A program made the translations under genes and the position numbers. Positions 41,527 to 45,099 of a DNA stretch of 45,099 nt are shown one piece after another; position 1 is the first letter of the stretch, and every line of letters begins with the position of its first letter. Below the pieces are notes generated by a model. It saw only the letters and a list, made by a program, of their open reading frames with translations, did no database searches and was not told where the DNA came from. Origin of the DNA: Paracoccus sigandri (GTDB taxonomy: Bacteria; Pseudomonadota; Alphaproteobacteria; Rhodobacterales; Rhodobacteraceae). Location: NCBI RefSeq assembly GCF_003709565.1, contig NZ_QNRC01000033.1, positions 1 through 45,099 of the forward strand, in the 5' to 3' direction.

Positions 41527-42384
41527 ATGCCCCGCGAAACGATCGGAAACCCGCTGAGCTGGAGCGCGCAGAGGCTGGCCGGAGTCGGCCGCGGCCTCGG
41601 GGCGGCGCTGGACGGGATCGGCAGCCACGAGACGAGCCGGCCCGAGGTCAAGCAGATCGGCCTGGAGGACATCCGCGTGGCGCTTCGAAAGGGCGCCGAG
41701 GATTTTGCCGCGTTGCGCACCGACGTGATCTTCGTGGTGGCGCTCTATCCGCTGATGGGGTTCGTGCTTGCCTTCTGGGCCTTCAATTCGGGGCAGGTGC
41801 ATCTGCTGTTCCCGCTGATCGCGGGCTTTCCGCTGGTCGGGCCGGTCGCGGCGATCGGGCTCTACGAGATGAGCCGGCGGCGCGAGCGGGGCGAGGCGAC
41901 GAACTGGGGCGCGGCGCTGGCCACGCTGACCGGGCGGGTTCTGGGGCCGGTTCTGGTGCTGGGCCTGATCCTGGCGGTGATCTTCGTGCTGTGGCTCTAT
42001 GCCGCGCATCTGATCTGGGCCGCCACGATGGGGCCGGTGCCCCATGACAGCATCGTGGCCTTTCTGCGCGACACGCTGACCACCCCGGCGGGCTGGGAGA
42101 TGATCCTGATCGGGATGGGGGTCGGGTTCCTGTTCGCGGCCCTGGTGCTTTGCCTTGGCCTGGTGTCCTTCCCGCTGCTGATCGACCGGCCGGTGGGCGT
42201 GCAGGTGGCGCTGGCGACCTCGCTTGCGGTGGCGCGCCGCAATCCGGGCGCGACGGCGCTCTGGGGGCTGATCGTCGCCGGTGCGCTGGTGCTGGGGACG
42301 ATCCCGCTGTTCGTCGGGCTGATCGTGGTGCTGCCGATCCTCGGTCACGCGACATGGCATCTTTATCGGCGGGCGGTGCTCTAG
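41527..42384 (+). CDS. DUF2189 integral membrane protein
   Basis: 285 residues with about six membrane helices, among them FVVALYPLMGFVLAFWAF, LLFPLIAGFPLVGPVAAIGLYEMSRRRE (a DUF2189 signature), VLVLGLILAVIFVLWLYAAHLIW, FLFAALVLCLGLVSFPLLIDR and LIVAGALVLGTIPLFVGLIVVLPILGHATWHLYRR. Some relatives are annotated as cytochrome c oxidase subunit I-like; the function is unknown. AGGGAGGA precedes the ATG. The stop codon overlaps that of the convergent LysR gene in CTAG. Confidence 0.88.
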   Translation: MPRETIGNPLSWSAQRLAGVGRGLGAALDGIGSHETSRPEVKQIGLEDIRVALRKGAEDFAALRTDVIFVVALYPLMGFVLAFWAFNSGQVHLLFPLIAGFPLVGPVAAIGLYEMSRRRERGEATNWGAALATLTGRVLGPVLVLGLILAVIFVLWLYAAHLIWAATMGPVPHDSIVAFLRDTLTTPAGWEMILIGMGVGFLFAALVLCLGLVSFPLLIDRPVGVQVALATSLAVARRNPGATALWGLIVAGALVLGTIPLFVGLIVVLPILGHATWHLYRRAVL

Positions 42385-43283
42385 GACCGATCGCCGCCCG
42401 GCGGTTTTCCCAGAACCTCGCGCATGGCCTTCAGGAAGACCTGCAAGGCCGGTGTCTGGTCGTGCTGGCGATAGACCGCGAAGACGTCGGACACCGGCGG
42501 GTCCGGGCGGATCGGCAGGAAGACCAGCGGCCCCGAGGTCAGCCGCGCGATGGCCGAGGGAACCACGCCGACCCCGAAGCCCGCGACGATCAGGCTGGGG
42601 ATGGATTGCGCATCCACCACCTGTTGCGAGATCCTGGGCCGATAGCCGCTGCTGGACAGATGCGACATCACATAGGCCGCGAAATCCGAACTGTCCGGCC
42701 GCAGGATCACATGCGCATCGTGGCGCAGCTCGCGGATCGAGACGCTTTCCTGCCCGGCGGCCGGGTGGGTGTCGGGCAGCAAGGCGACCAGTTCCTCGCG
42801 CCAGGCGAATTCATAGGCCAGTTCGTCATCGGCCGGGATCGAGCGGTTGAAGCTGACATCGGCGCGGCGGCTGATCACCTCGCTGATCTGGATGGTCGGC
42901 GACTGTTCATGGATCCGCACCGTGATTCGCGGATGGTCGCGGCAGAAGGTGGCCAGAAGATCGGCCAGCCCGCCGCGCAGGATCGACCCGGTCGTGCCGA
43001 TCTCGATCATGCCGTGCTGCCCGGCCTTGATCTCGTCGATTTCCAGCAGGCTGCGCTGGTGCTGGGCCAGGATGTTGCGGGCGCGCAGCAGGAAGGCCTC
43101 GCCTGCGCGGGTCAGCGCCATCTTGCGGCTGGTGCGGCTGAGCAGCTCGGTCCCCACCTCGCGCTCAAGCGACTGGATCAGCGTGCTTAATGGCGGCTGC
43201 GACATGTTCAGCCGCCGGGCGGCGCGGGTGAAGTTCAGCTCTTCGGCCAGAACCACGAAACAGTGCAATTGGCGTATTCTCAT
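42381..43283 (-). CDS. LysR-family regulator divergent from the DctA-type symporter
   Basis: 300 residues: N-terminal winged helix (MRIRQLHCFVVLAEELNFTRAARRLNMSQPPLSTLIQSLEREVG) and a periplasmic-binding-like effector domain of the CatM/BenM kind (IEIGTTGSILRGGLADLL, VSFNRSIPADDELAYEF). It probably activates the divergent dctA-ureidoglycine gene pair in answer to a pathway metabolite. An inverted repeat overlaps its own start codon, in line with autorepression. Confidence 0.9.
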   Translation of the reverse strand: MRIRQLHCFVVLAEELNFTRAARRLNMSQPPLSTLIQSLEREVGTELLSRTSRKMALTRAGEAFLLRARNILAQHQRSLLEIDEIKAGQHGMIEIGTTGSILRGGLADLLATFCRDHPRITVRIHEQSPTIQISEVISRRADVSFNRSIPADDELAYEFAWREELVALLPDTHPAAGQESVSIRELRHDAHVILRPDSSDFAAYVMSHLSSSGYRPRISQQVVDAQSIPSLIVAGFGVGVVPSAIARLTSGPLVFLPIRPDPPVSDVFAVYRQHDQTPALQVFLKAMREVLGKPPGGDRS

Positions 43284-43328
43284 ATCAAAACCGAATAGAT
43301 CTGCGGTAATTTGATATTAGACTCAGAT
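43282..43328. promoter_or_regulatory. Inverted repeats in the lysR-dctA intergenic region
   Basis: ATATCAAA (43282-43289) and TTTGATAT (43310-43317) are perfect inverted copies, and ATCTG (43299-43303) and CAGAT (43324-43328) form a second, interleaved pair. LysR proteins bind such sites near their own promoter; the first arm overlaps the lysR start codon. Confidence 0.5.
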
Positions 43329-43483
43329 TGTCGAATTGACCAATCATCCTGCCACTCAAGGATGCGGCCCGACAGGACATCCGGGCGGGCTGCGGCGAAT
43401 TCGGCAAGGCGGATGCCTGCCGGTGACGCGCGCAGCCTTGCCGGCCTTCTGCGACGGGCCGCCCGTTTCAGGGAGGACGGAAT

Positions 43484-44815
<1,332 letters not shown>

Positions 44816-44858
44816 CCATCCCGAAAGGCACGCAACCCATCCGCCGCAGGAGCCCTCG

Positions 44859-45099
44859 ATGACCGATCTGTCGCCCCATCCCGCCGCCCGCTACGCGGGC
44901 CCCGCCACCGGCCTTCCGCCGCAGAGCGACCTGACCACCGACACCGCGGTCTTCACCGAGGCCTATGCGGTGATCCCGTCCAGCACCATGCGCGACATCG
45001 TCACCAGCCTCCTGCCCGGCTGGCAGGGGATGCGCATGTGGGTCCTGGCCCGGCCGCTCTCGGGCTTCGCCGAGACCTTCAGCCAGTATATCGTCGAGC
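44859..45099 (+). CDS. Probable (S)-ureidoglycine aminohydrolase, N-terminal part
   Basis: Cut by the window end. The 80 visible residues carry the bicupin family opening: GLPPQSDLTTDTAVFTEAYAVIPSSTMRDIVTSLLPGW and WVLARPLSGFAETFSQYIVE. The enzyme releases ammonia from ureidoglycine in allantoate breakdown. Two in-frame starts exist, both with good sites: ATG 44808 (AAGGAGG upstream; overlaps the symporter stop by 8 bases) and ATG 44859 (AGGAG upstream). The latter is chosen because it fits the family's usual N-terminus better. Confidence 0.75.
   Translation, partial: MTDLSPHPAARYAGPATGLPPQSDLTTDTAVFTEAYAVIPSSTMRDIVTSLLPGWQGMRMWVLARPLSGFAETFSQYIVE

Overview
The window reads as chromosome of a GC-rich alphaproteobacterium of the Rhodobacterales, most likely Paracoccus or a close relative. 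The evidence is the very high third-position GC, the Lrp / DUF2849 / sulfite reductase / cysH / DUF934 cluster, an IscR with one cysteine, a Hint-domain protein of the type common in this order, FolE2, and DctB/DctD. This is an inference from gene content; no rRNA marker is present.

Layout. 1-770: debris of mobile DNA (start of an IS110-type transposase, a fragment resembling a TniQ C-terminus, and three spaced direct repeats that look like a TnsB/TniA-type transposon end) stopping 12 bases from the 3' end of a tRNA-Lys gene. 775-1374: tRNA-Lys (-) and tRNA-Thr (+). 1616-12683: housekeeping genes, mostly on the minus strand (UspA, OpgG on +, FolE2, MetZ, the DctB/DctD two-component pair, PurQ, an EamA permease, isocitrate dehydrogenase). 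12941-17670: a Hint protein, a tandem-duplicated HD-domain protein, an alpha/beta hydrolase, IscR, ArsC-ArsH. 17713-22327: an Lrp regulator divergent from a tightly overlapping assimilatory sulfate reduction operon (DUF2849, cysI, cysH, DUF934) followed by ferredoxin-NADP reductase. 22536-30015: an OmpA-family protein with a very long charged helix, a CoA-binding protein, a YHS protein, RlmB, an atypical tRNA-Tyr and aconitase B.

30016-40190 is the most unusual part. Nine same-strand genes follow a 529-base A+T-richer leader that carries a 12-bp dyad: NAD(P)H quinone-type oxidoreductase, DUF2867 protein, an AfsA-type (A-factor / gamma-butyrolactone synthase) hotdog domain fused to a PilZ (c-di-GMP receptor) domain, an old-yellow-enzyme relative with substituted active-site residues, two short-chain dehydrogenases, a small membrane protein, and an RND efflux pair (membrane fusion protein plus inner-membrane pump). 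Together these look like a complete make-reduce-export route for a butenolide/butyrolactone-like small molecule, possibly controlled by c-di-GMP. This is an inference, but each domain call rests on visible motifs. A decayed IS701-type transposase lies directly downstream.

41527-45099: a DUF2189 membrane protein, then a LysR regulator divergent from a DctA-type dicarboxylate symporter, followed by the start of a probable (S)-ureidoglycine aminohydrolase. That pairing suggests the LysR/DctA unit serves purine (ureide) catabolism.
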